Positions 1 to 10,291 of a DNA stretch of 39,852 nucleotides are shown one piece after another. A program made the position numbers and the translations under genes. How positions within the stretch are numbered: the first letter of the stretch is position 1; each line of letters starts with the position of its first letter. The notes below the pieces were generated by a model. The model saw nothing but the letters and a program-made list of their open reading frames with translations, was not told where the DNA came from and made no database searches. Source of the stretch: Dehalococcoidia bacterium (GTDB taxonomy: Bacteria; Chloroflexota; Dehalococcoidia; Dehalococcoidales; Fen-1064); NCBI GenBank assembly GCA_003162335.1, contig PMMG01000139.1, positions 1 through 39,852 on the forward strand, written 5' to 3'.

Positions 1-172
1 TCTTAACTAATTTGTTACTTTAAAGTCCGCTTTAGCGGAGTGGCAAAAATAATGCGTCTGCCGTAATATTTTGCTTTTATTAGAATTTATTTGATTATTG
101 ATACTTGAATCTTGATTATTTTTCTTTTGTCCCGGTGTTATAATACTTTCAATAACATCGAGGAGGCTCTTT

Positions 173-766
173 ATGGAAGAAAAAATCGTCTATTTCGCGG
201 AACATGGAAATATGAATACCGAAGACACGCTGCGGCTGGCAATCGAAAGAGCGAAAGCCCGCGGCATTAATAAGATTGTCCTCGCCTCCACCCGGGGCGA
301 TACTGCTAAACTGTTGGCGGAAAAACTGACCAGTACCGGGATTAAGATGGTTATCGTTCCCCATCAATACGGCTTCGGGCCGGGACAGCGTTTTCCCCAG
401 GAGTTAGTTAAGTCGTTGGAAAAAGACGGGCACATTGTCCATTTCGGCACGATGCTTTTTCACACCGAAAATCTGTACGGCACTACTGTTCCCCGCATCA
501 TGGCAGTGCTTTTGCGCACATTTTGCCAGGGTATGAAGGTCTGCGTGGAGACTGTGCTCATGGCGGTCGACGGTGGTTGTGTTGTATCCGGCGAGATGGT
601 CATTGCCGTTTCCGGAACGGGACGCGGCGCCGATACCGCAATCGTAGTGCAAGCTGCAGCTTCCAGCGACCTTTCGAATCTGCATATCACCGAGATAATT
701 TGTAAGCCGCTCCAGACCAAACAGCGTGCACCCCATGCTGTACCCGAGGAATATGAAAGCCGCTGA
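173..766 (+). CDS. Pyruvate kinase alpha/beta (C-terminal)-domain-like stand-alone protein
   Basis: 197-aa ORF with ATG and upstream GAGGAGG-like RBS; 'ENTEDTLRLAIERAKARGINKIVLASTRGDTAKLLAEKL' resembles PK C-terminal-domain proteins; no catalytic barrel. Confidence 0.75.
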   Translation: MEEKIVYFAEHGNMNTEDTLRLAIERAKARGINKIVLASTRGDTAKLLAEKLTSTGIKMVIVPHQYGFGPGQRFPQELVKSLEKDGHIVHFGTMLFHTENLYGTTVPRIMAVLLRTFCQGMKVCVETVLMAVDGGCVVSGEMVIAVSGTGRGADTAIVVQAAASSDLSNLHITEIICKPLQTKQRAPHAVPEEYESR

Positions 767-796
767 AAAATATTTCGGGAAGTAGCTCCCGGTGCA

Positions 797-1585
797 TCAT
801 GCCGCCTCGCGCAACCCATAACCACTTTCGATCAATTCTTTGAATTGGGTTATAAAACGTGCGGCAGGAGCACCATCAATAACATTATGGTCGAAACTGG
901 CAGTAAGATCGAGGAATTCGCGTGTTTCCAGCTTGCCGTCGATCAGCGCGGGTTTCTGACTGATGGTTCCCATGGTGACGCTCAGTGAATATGTGGAAAT
1001 GGGAATTCCCCAGCCTGTTCCTTTGCCGAACATGCCCAGCGCTGAAAAACCTACTGTCCCGGTTAATCTTTTACGCCAGTAAGGTGAGCCCAGCCAGAGA
1101 TACCACAAAAGACTTCTGATAAAACCAGGCGCATACCAATATAGATCAATCAGGCTGCTATTTTGGGGCTTGTTTATATTTTCAACTTTAGCATTACTGA
1201 TCTCGTTGTGAATTTCATTGAGTGTTTTTCGGTTAGCCGCTTTGACGACAAACGGATTAATGGGAATTTTGTCCCCTTCAAATTCACGTTCAATTATGAC
1301 CGCGATGTCCACATCATCGAAGATGACCAGTTTACCACCTTTTCTGTAAGCCTGGACGGATTTGTTTTCTGCGACCGCGTGTGCCAGGCAAAACGTTAAA
1401 AACGCTGTAAAAGATAACGGATTCCCTGTTTTTACCCTGAATTCTTTCACCATCCGGCGGGCATCGGTCACGTCTGCTTCCAGAAGTGCGTGCATGACAT
1501 TCATGCGTTTGGCTTGCCGCAGAGCATCGACTATCGGCTGCCTTGCTTTAGGAAAAGGGATTATTTTATAATCTTTTTCTGTCAT
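797..1585 (-). CDS. 2-oxoacid dehydrogenase acyltransferase (E2) catalytic-domain protein lacking lipoyl domain
   Basis: 262 aa; C-terminal 'SFDHNVIDGAPAARFITQFKELIE' matches the E2/CAT HxxxDG active-site region. Confidence 0.8.
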   Translation of the reverse strand: MTEKDYKIIPFPKARQPIVDALRQAKRMNVMHALLEADVTDARRMVKEFRVKTGNPLSFTAFLTFCLAHAVAENKSVQAYRKGGKLVIFDDVDIAVIIEREFEGDKIPINPFVVKAANRKTLNEIHNEISNAKVENINKPQNSSLIDLYWYAPGFIRSLLWYLWLGSPYWRKRLTGTVGFSALGMFGKGTGWGIPISTYSLSVTMGTISQKPALIDGKLETREFLDLTASFDHNVIDGAPAARFITQFKELIESGYGLREAA

Positions 1586-1648
1586 GCTGTAAGCCGAATT
1601 TTGTCTGAATAAATTATTATCCCGCCAATTTTGAAATGATTTGGTATT

Positions 1649-2710
1649 TTATATTGTTACTATCCAGTCGAACTTGTCCGGCTTTTCTCCATATTGGATG
1701 GCGGTCACTTCATCGTAAAACTTTTGTGACAACGCCCCGATTTTACCTTCATTGACAATGATAGACGATTCCTGATGCTTAATCTCACCGACGGGAGAAA
1801 TAACCGCCGCTGTGCCTGTGCCGAAGACTTCGTTCAATTTACCGGCTTTTGATGCCGTAAATAACTCGTCGATCGTGATCGGACGTTCATTGACTTTGAT
1901 ACCCCACTCCCTGGCCAGCTTTAAAACACTATCACGGGTAGTGCCTTCCAGAATCGAACCATCGAGCGGCGGCGTTACCAGTTCGTTGTTGATCACGAAA
2001 CAGATATTCATCGTCCCCACTTCTTCGATGTTTTTGTGCGTGACCGCATCCAGCCACAGCACCTGGGTAAAACCTTTTTTCTGCGCTTCGTCAGCCGGTA
2101 ACAGGCTGGCTGCGTAGTTGGCCGGAGTCTTGGCCGCGCCCAATCCACCTTTTGTCGCGCGTACGTATTCCCCTGAGGTAATCAACCGGACCGGATTCAG
2201 CCCCTCTTTATAATAAGACTCGACGGGTGAAAGGATGATCATGAACCGGTAAGTATGAGAGACACGTACCCCGATGTGATTATCAGTGGCAAAAATGAAC
2301 GGGCGGATATACAACGAATAACCGCGCTGCCTGGGCACCCAGGCTTTTTCCAGTTTGATTAGTTCTAACAAGCAATTCAGGAATACATCGTAACTGATTT
2401 CCGGAATGCACAACCGGCGGCAGGAACGGTTCATCCGTTCGTGGTATTTCTGCGGACGGAAGATATTGATCTTTCCCTGCTTGCTGTAAAATGCTTTGAT
2501 TCCTTCGAATATCACCTGCCCGTAGTGCAATGAGCAGATGGCGGGTGAAATGCTGATCTCACCGTAGGGAACAATTTGCGGGTCCTGCCATTGCCCGTTT
2601 TTGTAATCCATGATCAGCATATGGTCGGAAAATACATCCCCGAAGGTCAGATGTTTCATGTCTACGCTATTGATTTTACTTTGCTTCACCGGAGTTATGT
2701 TTATCTTCAA
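1649..2710 (-). CDS. ilvE: Branched-chain amino acid aminotransferase
   Basis: 353 aa; 'HYGQVIFEGIKAFYSKQGKINIFRPQKYHERMNRSCRRLCIP' and 'EVGTMNICFVIN...TPPLDGSILEGTTRDSVLKLA' are typical class IV BCAT motifs. Confidence 0.92.
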   Translation of the reverse strand: MKINITPVKQSKINSVDMKHLTFGDVFSDHMLIMDYKNGQWQDPQIVPYGEISISPAICSLHYGQVIFEGIKAFYSKQGKINIFRPQKYHERMNRSCRRLCIPEISYDVFLNCLLELIKLEKAWVPRQRGYSLYIRPFIFATDNHIGVRVSHTYRFMIILSPVESYYKEGLNPVRLITSGEYVRATKGGLGAAKTPANYAASLLPADEAQKKGFTQVLWLDAVTHKNIEEVGTMNICFVINNELVTPPLDGSILEGTTRDSVLKLAREWGIKVNERPITIDELFTASKAGKLNEVFGTGTAAVISPVGEIKHQESSIIVNEGKIGALSQKFYDEVTAIQYGEKPDKFDWIVTI

Positions 2711-2982
2711 AGAAGTTCACCTCGTTTATCTTATTTTGATGGTATTACTCTCATGTTACCGTTATTCCAGTTTACATCACAAATAAAACCATTTCAAACA
2801 TTTGAGTCTGGCGATCGGAAGATGACCGCATATGTAATGGGAAATTGGTCACTCGCCACTTGTTCTTCCAGATTGTGCTACAATGTCCTCAGCAGAGGCT
2901 CATTCCTCATCTGAAAAATTGCCAGATAACAAATTCTCTTCAAGACATCCAAGTGCTGATTGCTAACGAAAAGGAGAGTAAG

Positions 2983-3672
2983 ATGGCAAAAGTAAAAAGC
3001 AGTTCCCCCCAAAAAGCCAACTATAAAGTCAAGATTACCACCAACGGTCCTTATCTTGTAACGGGTAGAGTCCCACTCTCCGAACAAATCATGCGTGTCG
3101 ATGCTGACGGCCAGTGTCACGGTTGGAAAGAGGGTAAAAAATACCCGATACAGGAATCCTATGCGCTTTGCCGTTGCGGCCGTTCTAAAACCAAGCCCTT
3201 CTGCGACGGATCCCATGTTAAAGCCAAATTCGATGGTACCGAAGAAGCTGCACGTATTCCTTATTTGGAACAGGCCGGCGAAATTGTCGGGCCTGACTTA
3301 AAACTGACCGATGTGCAGAATATCTGTGCCAGCGCCCGTTTCTGTCACCGCTCCGGCGGAACCTGGAAACTGACCCGTCAGTCTGACGAACCGGTAGCCC
3401 GGCAGAAAGCAATCGAAGAAGCCTGCGATTGTCCTTCCGGTCGGCTCGTCGCCTGGGATAAAAACGGAAAGGCCATCGAACCTGATTTCAAACCGTCCAT
3501 TGGTCTGATCGAAGATGAACAGGCCGGTAAAATGGGCCCGATGTGGGTGCGCGGCGGTATTCCCATCGAAGCCGCTGACGGCACCACCTACGAAATCCGC
3601 AATAGGGTCACCCTTTGCCGCTGCGGGAAAAGCTTTAATAAACCATTCTGCGACGGCAGACATTTAAAATAG
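2983..3672 (+). CDS. CDGSH iron-sulfur domain protein (two CDGSH-type motifs)
   Basis: ORF track starts at 2845; an ATG at 2983 with AAAGGAGAG upstream is preferred. 'CRCGRSKTKPFCDGSH' and 'CRCGKSFNKPFCDGRH'. Confidence 0.9.
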   Translation: MAKVKSSSPQKANYKVKITTNGPYLVTGRVPLSEQIMRVDADGQCHGWKEGKKYPIQESYALCRCGRSKTKPFCDGSHVKAKFDGTEEAARIPYLEQAGEIVGPDLKLTDVQNICASARFCHRSGGTWKLTRQSDEPVARQKAIEEACDCPSGRLVAWDKNGKAIEPDFKPSIGLIEDEQAGKMGPMWVRGGIPIEAADGTTYEIRNRVTLCRCGKSFNKPFCDGRHLK

Positions 3673-3741
3673 AAATCAGGTTGGTCTCCTGCCCACGGTG
3701 GGAGATGGCTTAGTTGATAATTTGCTAATTGGAGCACTAAA

Positions 3742-4896
3742 ATGGAAAAAAGAAAATTACGCGGCGGCATGGTTGGCGGCGGTATCGGGTCATTCTTCGG
3801 ACCTGTGCACCGCATGGCGGCAGAACTGGACGGACAGGCGGAATATGTCTGCGGAGCTCTTTCTGCCGACCCACGGAAATCAAAAAAGTCCGGCGCGGCT
3901 TTATATCTGGACCCTGCCCGTGTTTATAAAGATTATCAGGAAATGGCTGTAAAGGAAGCGGCGTTGCCTGCGGACGAACGTATCGATTTTGTTACTATTG
4001 TTACCCCCAATTTTACCCATTTTGACGCTGCCAGCACGTTTTTGGAAGCGGGTTTTCATGTGGTCTGTGACAAGCCGATGACTTGCAATCTTGCCGAAGC
4101 CAAAAAACTCAAATCGATCGTCGCTAAAACCGGCAAGGTCTTTGCCTTGACTCACACTTACACCGGCTATCCGATGGTGAAACAGGCAAGGTATTTTATC
4201 CAGCAGGGACTGCTTGGAGAAATTAACAAGGTCGTTGTAGAATATCCCCAGGGCTGGCTGGCTAATTTCCTCGACGAGGGCGTTACCACCACGACGATGT
4301 GGCGCACCGACCCGAAAAAAGCCGGAGTGTCTCTCTGCATGGGAGATATTGGCATTCACGCGGAAAACCTGGGCCGTTATGTTACCGGATTGAAAATTGA
4401 AAAGCTCTGCGCCGATTTATCCCATTATATTCCCGGAAACCAACTGGATGATGACGGCAATATCCTGGTCAATTATAACGGCGGCGCCAAAGGCATTATT
4501 TACGCCTCTCAGATTTCCACAGGCGAAGAAAACGGCCTCAATATCCGGGTTTACGGCACCAAACAAAGCCTGTACTGGAATCAGGAAAATCCCGGTTATC
4601 TTACCCTGAAAAATAAAGATGGTATTACTACCAGATATTCGAAGGGCAACCGGACGCTCTGTCAGGAAGCGCAAAATGCGACCCGCCTGCCGCCCGGACA
4701 TCCCGAGGGTATTATCGAAGCGCTTGCCAATATCTATCTGGGCGCTTTTAAAGCAATTCAAGCCGGGAAAGGAAATCAGTTCATTGCCGGGTATGATTAT
4801 CCCACCGTCGATGACGGCGTCACCGGCATGGCTTTCGTCGAAACAGTTCTCGCCAGCGCGGTATCTGAGCGTAAATGGGTGAATATGCTCCATTAG
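3742..4896 (+). CDS. Gfo/Idh/MocA family oxidoreductase
   Basis: 384 aa; N-terminal GGGIGSFFGPVH nucleotide-binding motif; 'DFVTIVTPNFTHFDAASTFLEAGFHVVCDKPMTCNLAEAKKL'. Confidence 0.92.
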   Translation: MEKRKLRGGMVGGGIGSFFGPVHRMAAELDGQAEYVCGALSADPRKSKKSGAALYLDPARVYKDYQEMAVKEAALPADERIDFVTIVTPNFTHFDAASTFLEAGFHVVCDKPMTCNLAEAKKLKSIVAKTGKVFALTHTYTGYPMVKQARYFIQQGLLGEINKVVVEYPQGWLANFLDEGVTTTTMWRTDPKKAGVSLCMGDIGIHAENLGRYVTGLKIEKLCADLSHYIPGNQLDDDGNILVNYNGGAKGIIYASQISTGEENGLNIRVYGTKQSLYWNQENPGYLTLKNKDGITTRYSKGNRTLCQEAQNATRLPPGHPEGIIEALANIYLGAFKAIQAGKGNQFIAGYDYPTVDDGVTGMAFVETVLASAVSERKWVNMLH

Positions 4897-5175
4897 AGCA
4901 GGAATTTAAAGAGTCTAAAATAATACACAATATCGACTTCTTCACCATATCCTCTCTCCCGGAAAGGAGAGGATAAAACTAAATGGATTTTGAAATTGAT
5001 TATTATTTCGATATTTTCACTGTGGCGAATTATCTGGATAATTGACTGTTGAAACCTGATTAATTTTCTGAAAACTCAGAACTCATTACTGTTGGCCTTC
5101 TTTGACAACTCCACCCTCCATTGTGCAAAATTAGCTAAAATTACAAGTTTCAAAGAAAGAACAAAGGGGGCAAAT

Positions 5176-6324
5176 GTGCCTGACAAAACTGTGACAATAC
5201 TGGCGGTAGGGGACAACCTGCTGGTCATGAAAAACCCCGATGAGCAATTTGCATTAGCAGCCCCGGTTTTAAAAGCTGCCGATATTGTCGTGGGGCAATT
5301 AGAAACGCCATGTACGATGCGGTCTGCGGTCACCGGAGCCTGGAGCGGCTTCGGCCCACAACCGGGAAACCCCCGCGGCGCTGACCCAAAAAAATTAAAA
5401 TCCCTGCGTACTGCCGGTTTTAACGTTATTCACCTTGCCGGTAACAAAATCTGGGACGCCGGCGCGCCGGGTATTGAGGACACCGTCAATGGACTGCGCA
5501 GCCTGGGAATCGCGCCGGTTGGCGCCGGTATGAACATGGATGAAGCTCGTACACCTGCCGTCATCGAACGGAAAGGAACTAAAGTCGGTTTTCTTTCCTA
5601 TAATTGTGTCGGCCCAAAAGAAACCTGGGCCAATCCGCTTAAGCCGGGCTGCGCATGGTTGCGTATTGTCACTGCTTATGAATTAGACCATCCGACGCCA
5701 GGTGGTAATCCCTCGGTTTATACTTTCGCTGAACCCCAAAGTCTGAAAATGATGATCGAAGATATCGAGAAACTGCGCGTATTCTGTGATGTGCTGGTCG
5801 TCCATTTCCACAAAGGTATCGGTATGACGCCTGCCCTGCTGGCCATGTATGAGCAATCAGTATCGTATGCTGCCGTTGATGCCGGAGCTGATCTGATCAT
5901 CAGCGAACACGCGCACATGCTGCGGGGGGTTGAATTGTATAAAGGTAAAAACATTTACCACGGCCTGGGGCATTTTGTTCCTTATGACCCGGATGCCAAA
6001 GCGGAGGAACGTCCTGAGTGGCTGGTTAAACAGCAGCAGCGGATATTCAATGCCGACTTTGGTGGCAATTTGACCGGGACTCAGCTCTGGCCCAAAGACC
6101 CATTATCCAACCTGACTATTATCGCTAAAGTCACAATCGCTAATAAGAAAATAACACGTGCAGGATTCTTGCCATGCCTGATCAACAACCGCGCCCAACC
6201 GGAAGTATTAAAACATGACGAACGCGGCCAGAATGTCGTAGACCATATGATAAGTATCACCGCAGTTGAGGGGCTGAATGCTAAATATGAGTGGGATGCG
6301 GATGAGATAATTATCACCGCATAA
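5176..6324 (+). CDS. CapA-family (PGA_cap-like metallophosphatase) protein
   Basis: ORF track starts at TTG 5092; GTG at 5176 with AAAGGGGG upstream is more plausible. 'TVTILAVGDNLLV...ETP', 'FNVIHLAGNKIWDAG', 'VLVVHFHKG', 'SEHAHMLRGVELYKGKNIYHGLGHF'. Confidence 0.8.
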   Translation: MPDKTVTILAVGDNLLVMKNPDEQFALAAPVLKAADIVVGQLETPCTMRSAVTGAWSGFGPQPGNPRGADPKKLKSLRTAGFNVIHLAGNKIWDAGAPGIEDTVNGLRSLGIAPVGAGMNMDEARTPAVIERKGTKVGFLSYNCVGPKETWANPLKPGCAWLRIVTAYELDHPTPGGNPSVYTFAEPQSLKMMIEDIEKLRVFCDVLVVHFHKGIGMTPALLAMYEQSVSYAAVDAGADLIISEHAHMLRGVELYKGKNIYHGLGHFVPYDPDAKAEERPEWLVKQQQRIFNADFGGNLTGTQLWPKDPLSNLTIIAKVTIANKKITRAGFLPCLINNRAQPEVLKHDERGQNVVDHMISITAVEGLNAKYEWDADEIIITA

Positions 6325-6339
6325 TGCTGTCCAAGACAG

Positions 6340-7605
6340 TTATTGTGTTCGTATCTGCAATTGCTCCTGGTAGTACCACCCTAGGGCGCTCATTTTGCCC
6401 TTACGGACATTACTGATGGCAGTCTGGTTCATTATGCTGTTGTATTCTGTGGTCGTCAGATTGTTCGTTGTGTTGTTATAATCCAGATTGGAAAACAAAT
6501 TTCGTGTCCAGAAGAACGAAACAAAATCCATGTTGGTCGCGTCCGCCAGGTTGACAATATCCCGGAAAAACCGTTCGTCCAGCGGCGTCCAGAAGCTGAA
6601 GACATCGCGGTTCATGATCTTGTCGGAGGAAGCAATGCCGCTGCCCAGTTCTTCCGGTGCGGCCTTCCATAGCCATGCTTCGCTCGCAGTTACGCGTTTC
6701 CCAACCGCCTTTGCCTCTTGAGCATAGGTCAAAGCCCGGTCCAACAATGTGGCATTTTTATTCATCGCGTAAATGTGCAGGTCGATGTAATCAAGGCCGC
6801 TCATATTAAAAAGAGTGTTAATATAGGCGGGGTCTTCCCATGTGCCGCAACCCGCTCCTACCAGTAGTCCATTCGATTTGTCGATTCTTTTCAGAGTGGC
6901 GGCGATAAAATTACTCCAAACCGCCGGGGTAATAATCAGTTTGGTTAACGATTCCTCTGTCTCCGGTTCGTTTGCCAGGGTGAGGTAATCCGGTTTGATT
7001 TCCTGCGCCACGAGCACCAGTTGGTCTGCTAATCCCTGCAAAAAGCTGTCCGTAGTATACTTCGACCAGTCTACCTGTACCGGTGAATAAGGCGTACCGG
7101 AAAAAATTGCCCCGCATTCCACCAGCACCTTCATTCCACGCTGATGACATTCCGCCATGATGTTCCGGAAAAATTGTAGATATTCCCCCGAATTTGGAAA
7201 ATCCGGTTTAAGCAAAGGGAATTTTATTGCCAGCACTACACCTTTAACACCCATCGCCTGCAGCCGGTCGAGTATTATGCGGTTATTCTCCAGGTTGATT
7301 GCGGTCAGCAGCGCCGGTCCGACATTGCCGTTTGCGTAGGCTAACTCGGTGGCGATAATCGACTGCCCCTGTTTTCCTGTTGAGTTTTGCGCTAATGTAG
7401 TCTCAAAAGATGCCATCTCGGTATCGAGTTCATTATAGAGGGCCTGGTATAGTGCGGGTATGGTTGCTGTTGAATCTACGGTCGAAGTTGTTATTGGCGG
7501 CGGGACGGTTGTCGAAACGTTGGTAGTTTGGGTTTTACAACCTGTTAAAGAAATTGCCAATGCCAAAACCAGCGCGGGTGATAACCATTTTTTCACAGCA
7601 GGCAA
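6340..7605 (-). CDS. Lipoprotein with clan GH-A-like TIM-barrel (putative glycoside hydrolase)
   Basis: Lipobox 'ALAISLTGC'; 'YLTLANEPETEE' (NEP acid/base-like) and 'RVTASEAWLW' (nucleophile-like Glu). Confidence 0.65.
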   Translation of the reverse strand: MPAVKKWLSPALVLALAISLTGCKTQTTNVSTTVPPPITTSTVDSTATIPALYQALYNELDTEMASFETTLAQNSTGKQGQSIIATELAYANGNVGPALLTAINLENNRIILDRLQAMGVKGVVLAIKFPLLKPDFPNSGEYLQFFRNIMAECHQRGMKVLVECGAIFSGTPYSPVQVDWSKYTTDSFLQGLADQLVLVAQEIKPDYLTLANEPETEESLTKLIITPAVWSNFIAATLKRIDKSNGLLVGAGCGTWEDPAYINTLFNMSGLDYIDLHIYAMNKNATLLDRALTYAQEAKAVGKRVTASEAWLWKAAPEELGSGIASSDKIMNRDVFSFWTPLDERFFRDIVNLADATNMDFVSFFWTRNLFSNLDYNNTTNNLTTTEYNSIMNQTAISNVRKGKMSALGWYYQEQLQIRTQ

Positions 7606-7687
7606 TTTTCTAACTCCTTTGGCGTCTACAGTTGTTTTAACAATCTTGCTGGCAAAAATAACACGGCAGGGACAATTATCTGGAATT

Positions 7688-7984
7688 TTATCCCCCGATA
7701 GGAATGGTCAGCAGCGCGATGTGGTCGCCGTCTTTTAATTGCAGGTCATTATCATCGTCATAGCCGTCGATGTAAAAGCGGCCATGAATGTTGAATGTAT
7801 ACCCTTCGATAATATGGTCTTGCCCCGGAACGATTATATTCCCTTCTAATGCCGGTACCTTTTGTCGGAGCGCAGCGATTACATCTTTCAACTTAGCCTT
7901 CTCTTTCACTTCAATATCAACTTTCAAATCGGTCGGATTAACCGGCACCCCGAAAAATTCAATAATGCATTTGGTCATTTTCAT
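7688..7984 (-). CDS. MoaD/ThiS-like beta-grasp protein with C-terminal Gly-Gly
   Basis: 98 aa; 'LKDGDHIALLTIPIGG*' C-terminus. Confidence 0.75.
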   Translation of the reverse strand: MKMTKCIIEFFGVPVNPTDLKVDIEVKEKAKLKDVIAALRQKVPALEGNIIVPGQDHIIEGYTFNIHGRFYIDGYDDDNDLQLKDGDHIALLTIPIGG

Positions 7985-8288
7985 TCACCTGATCTTTCCT
8001 GTCTCCATTTTTCTTTATTATAAACGATTTTAACTCGTCCATATAATTCTTTTCTCTTTCTTGTCCATACCGCTTGAACGCCCATTCAATGAGGCTATCC
8101 AAACAAATGAGGTGAGAAATTAATAGACAAAGATGTATATTGGATCATGGGAGAATTTTGGCAGGAAGGTTACTGTTGCGAATGTGAGGTTGATCTTAAA
8201 GGACGAACTCAAACACAGCAAACAAATCAACATGAAAATGGCGAGTCGCCAAAACAGCGCAAACCTGCTTTAGTGCATTAACTGACCC

Positions 8289-8306
8289 ATCGAACAGACG
8301 TTCGAT
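8289..8306. promoter_or_regulatory. Candidate LexA/SOS-box-like palindrome
   Basis: ATCGAAC-agac-GTTCGAT fits the CGAACnnnnGTTCG Gram-positive-type LexA consensus. Confidence 0.35.
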
Positions 8307-8359
8307 TTCTCCTGCGGATGCAAGAATTAACGAATGACATGCTTGATGCGATAGACGTA

Positions 8360-9490
8360 CTATTTCCAGTTATTCTTTTTAATAGCGTTCTCTAATGTAT
8401 GTGTCAGATTGTCAAAGGATTTGTTGAATTTGTCAACACCTTCATCCTCAAGCTGTTGTGTAACCTGGTTGATATTTATGCCTAATGATGTCAATCGTTC
8501 TAACATCTGGAATACTTTTCCTGACTCTTGTTCAATGCGTTCTTCCGGTTCTCCGTGTTCGCAGTAAGCGTCCAGTGTTTCGACAGGAATTGTGTTGATT
8601 GTGTCCCGTCCGATAAGTGCTTCGATGTATTTTACATCACTATACTCAGGATTCTTAGTGCTGGTGCTGGCCCAGAGTAATCTTTGGGGACGAACGCCTT
8701 TGTCAGCTAATTTCTTGAACCGGTTGCCATTGAAGATCTCTTTATAAATCTGATATGCTGCTTTCGCACTGGCCGTGGCGGCTTGACCTCTTAATGCTTT
8801 CGCTGATTCCGCATCCTTACCGTCTTGCGTAATAATTTTTTCCAATAGAGGATCCACTGCCGTATCGATACGACTGATGAAAAAACTGGCTACTGAGGCG
8901 GGAATCTTCGCAGTATTTTGTTTGGTTAAGAACTCTTCGATGCCGGCCAGGTATGCTTCTACAACTTGTCGGTAGCGGGGAAGCCCGAAGAGCAACGTAA
9001 CGTTTACATTGATTCCCTCGCTGAGAAGTTGCCGGATGACCGGTAATCCCTCCACGGTAGCCGGTACTTTGATCAAGACGTTAGGGCGGTTTAGCGCGGT
9101 CCACAGCCGGCGGGCTTCCTGAATTGTACCTTGGGTGTCGTGTGCCAGATGGGGATTGACTTCCAGACTCACATATCCGTCCATTCCTTCAGTTTTGGTA
9201 TGAACAGGTCGAAACAGATCAGCGGCGCTCTGAACATCTCGCTGGCTGAGGGTTTCATAGATTGTCTGGACATCCTTACCTTCAAGCGCCATGGTTCGAA
9301 TATCATCATTGTAATCATGACTGCCCGCAATCGCTTTTTCAAAGATAGAGGGATTGGAGGTTATTCCCCGAAGTCCAGCTTCATCAATCAGGGTACGCAG
9401 CTTGCCGTTGACAATGAGATCGCGGCAGATGTAATCGAGCCAAATTGACTGGCCGAGAGCCTCTAATTTCTTTATCCTGGTGTAATCCAT
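8360..9490 (-). CDS. tal: Transaldolase
   Basis: 376 aa; 'LIDEAGLRGITSNPSIFEKAI', 'VLIKVPATVEGLPVI', 'INVNVTLLFGLPRY'. Confidence 0.95.
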   Translation of the reverse strand: MDYTRIKKLEALGQSIWLDYICRDLIVNGKLRTLIDEAGLRGITSNPSIFEKAIAGSHDYNDDIRTMALEGKDVQTIYETLSQRDVQSAADLFRPVHTKTEGMDGYVSLEVNPHLAHDTQGTIQEARRLWTALNRPNVLIKVPATVEGLPVIRQLLSEGINVNVTLLFGLPRYRQVVEAYLAGIEEFLTKQNTAKIPASVASFFISRIDTAVDPLLEKIITQDGKDAESAKALRGQAATASAKAAYQIYKEIFNGNRFKKLADKGVRPQRLLWASTSTKNPEYSDVKYIEALIGRDTINTIPVETLDAYCEHGEPEERIEQESGKVFQMLERLTSLGININQVTQQLEDEGVDKFNKSFDNLTHTLENAIKKNNWK

Positions 9491-9607
9491 AAATCTGCGT
9501 CCTCGTTTTTAGCAATGATATTATTTCAATTGGGCAGAGATTATGTTTAGTGATGACAATTCTATAACTTTTATTTAGTTAATACAACACACACCTGTAA
9601 CTCAAAA

Positions 9608-10291
9608 CTAGTCGGTTATCACCACAGCGTCTGCTTTTTTCGGCACGGTTATTGTATGCTGTTTCAGATGCGTCTTGATATCGATAAATGTTTTCAAGAC
9701 AATCAAAAAGACTAACCCTACGACCGGCGAACCCAGCGCCATCATTAAGAACCCCCCGATCATAATCGTCAAGTGAAGAATGATTACCCGTCCGTACGGC
9801 TGCGCCATCAAATCGGACAAACTGGCCTGCTTGTATTCCCCATTGCCGATGTAATTCGTGATAAATGAGACGGTATGACTCAGCATCAATGCCAGCACCG
9901 CGCCCCCGATCTGCAGGCTGCCTATCAGATTTAAAAGATCTGAAATACCTGGCATTGGGCTTCCCGATTTCATATACCCGCCGAAGAAAACCAAAATAAA
10001 AATACCGTGTACCAGGGTAAACATCCCGTAGTGTACGCAGAAAAACGGGATCATGAAGAATTTAGCAACCCACTGTCCGGGGCTGCCCGGAGAAGACAGC
10101 AGCATCTTCAGCACATTTGATATACCGATGATTACGTTTTCTATCCAGTAAAGGAATATTACCGGAAAAACCTGCCAGCCCATGAACAACACCCCGTAAA
10201 TGGGTATCAGGTTCGTAATGATTATTGCTATTACCGATATTCTTTTAAATTCGGCCGGACTTATTTTCAGGCGTGCCAGAAATGATACCAC
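9608..10291 (-). CDS. Multi-pass membrane protein, DUF6498-like
   Basis: 227 aa, several hydrophobic helices; 'WQVFPVIFLYWIENVIIGISNVLKML' and 'IPFFCVHYGMFTLVHGIFI'. Confidence 0.65.
   Translation of the reverse strand: MVSFLARLKISPAEFKRISVIAIIITNLIPIYGVLFMGWQVFPVIFLYWIENVIIGISNVLKMLLSSPGSPGQWVAKFFMIPFFCVHYGMFTLVHGIFILVFFGGYMKSGSPMPGISDLLNLIGSLQIGGAVLALMLSHTVSFITNYIGNGEYKQASLSDLMAQPYGRVIILHLTIMIGGFLMMALGSPVVGLVFLIVLKTFIDIKTHLKQHTITVPKKADAVVITD

Noticed and set aside
404-825. Antisense ORFs opposite the PK-C-like gene
   Set aside because: Opposite strand has a clear family match; these are shadow ORFs.
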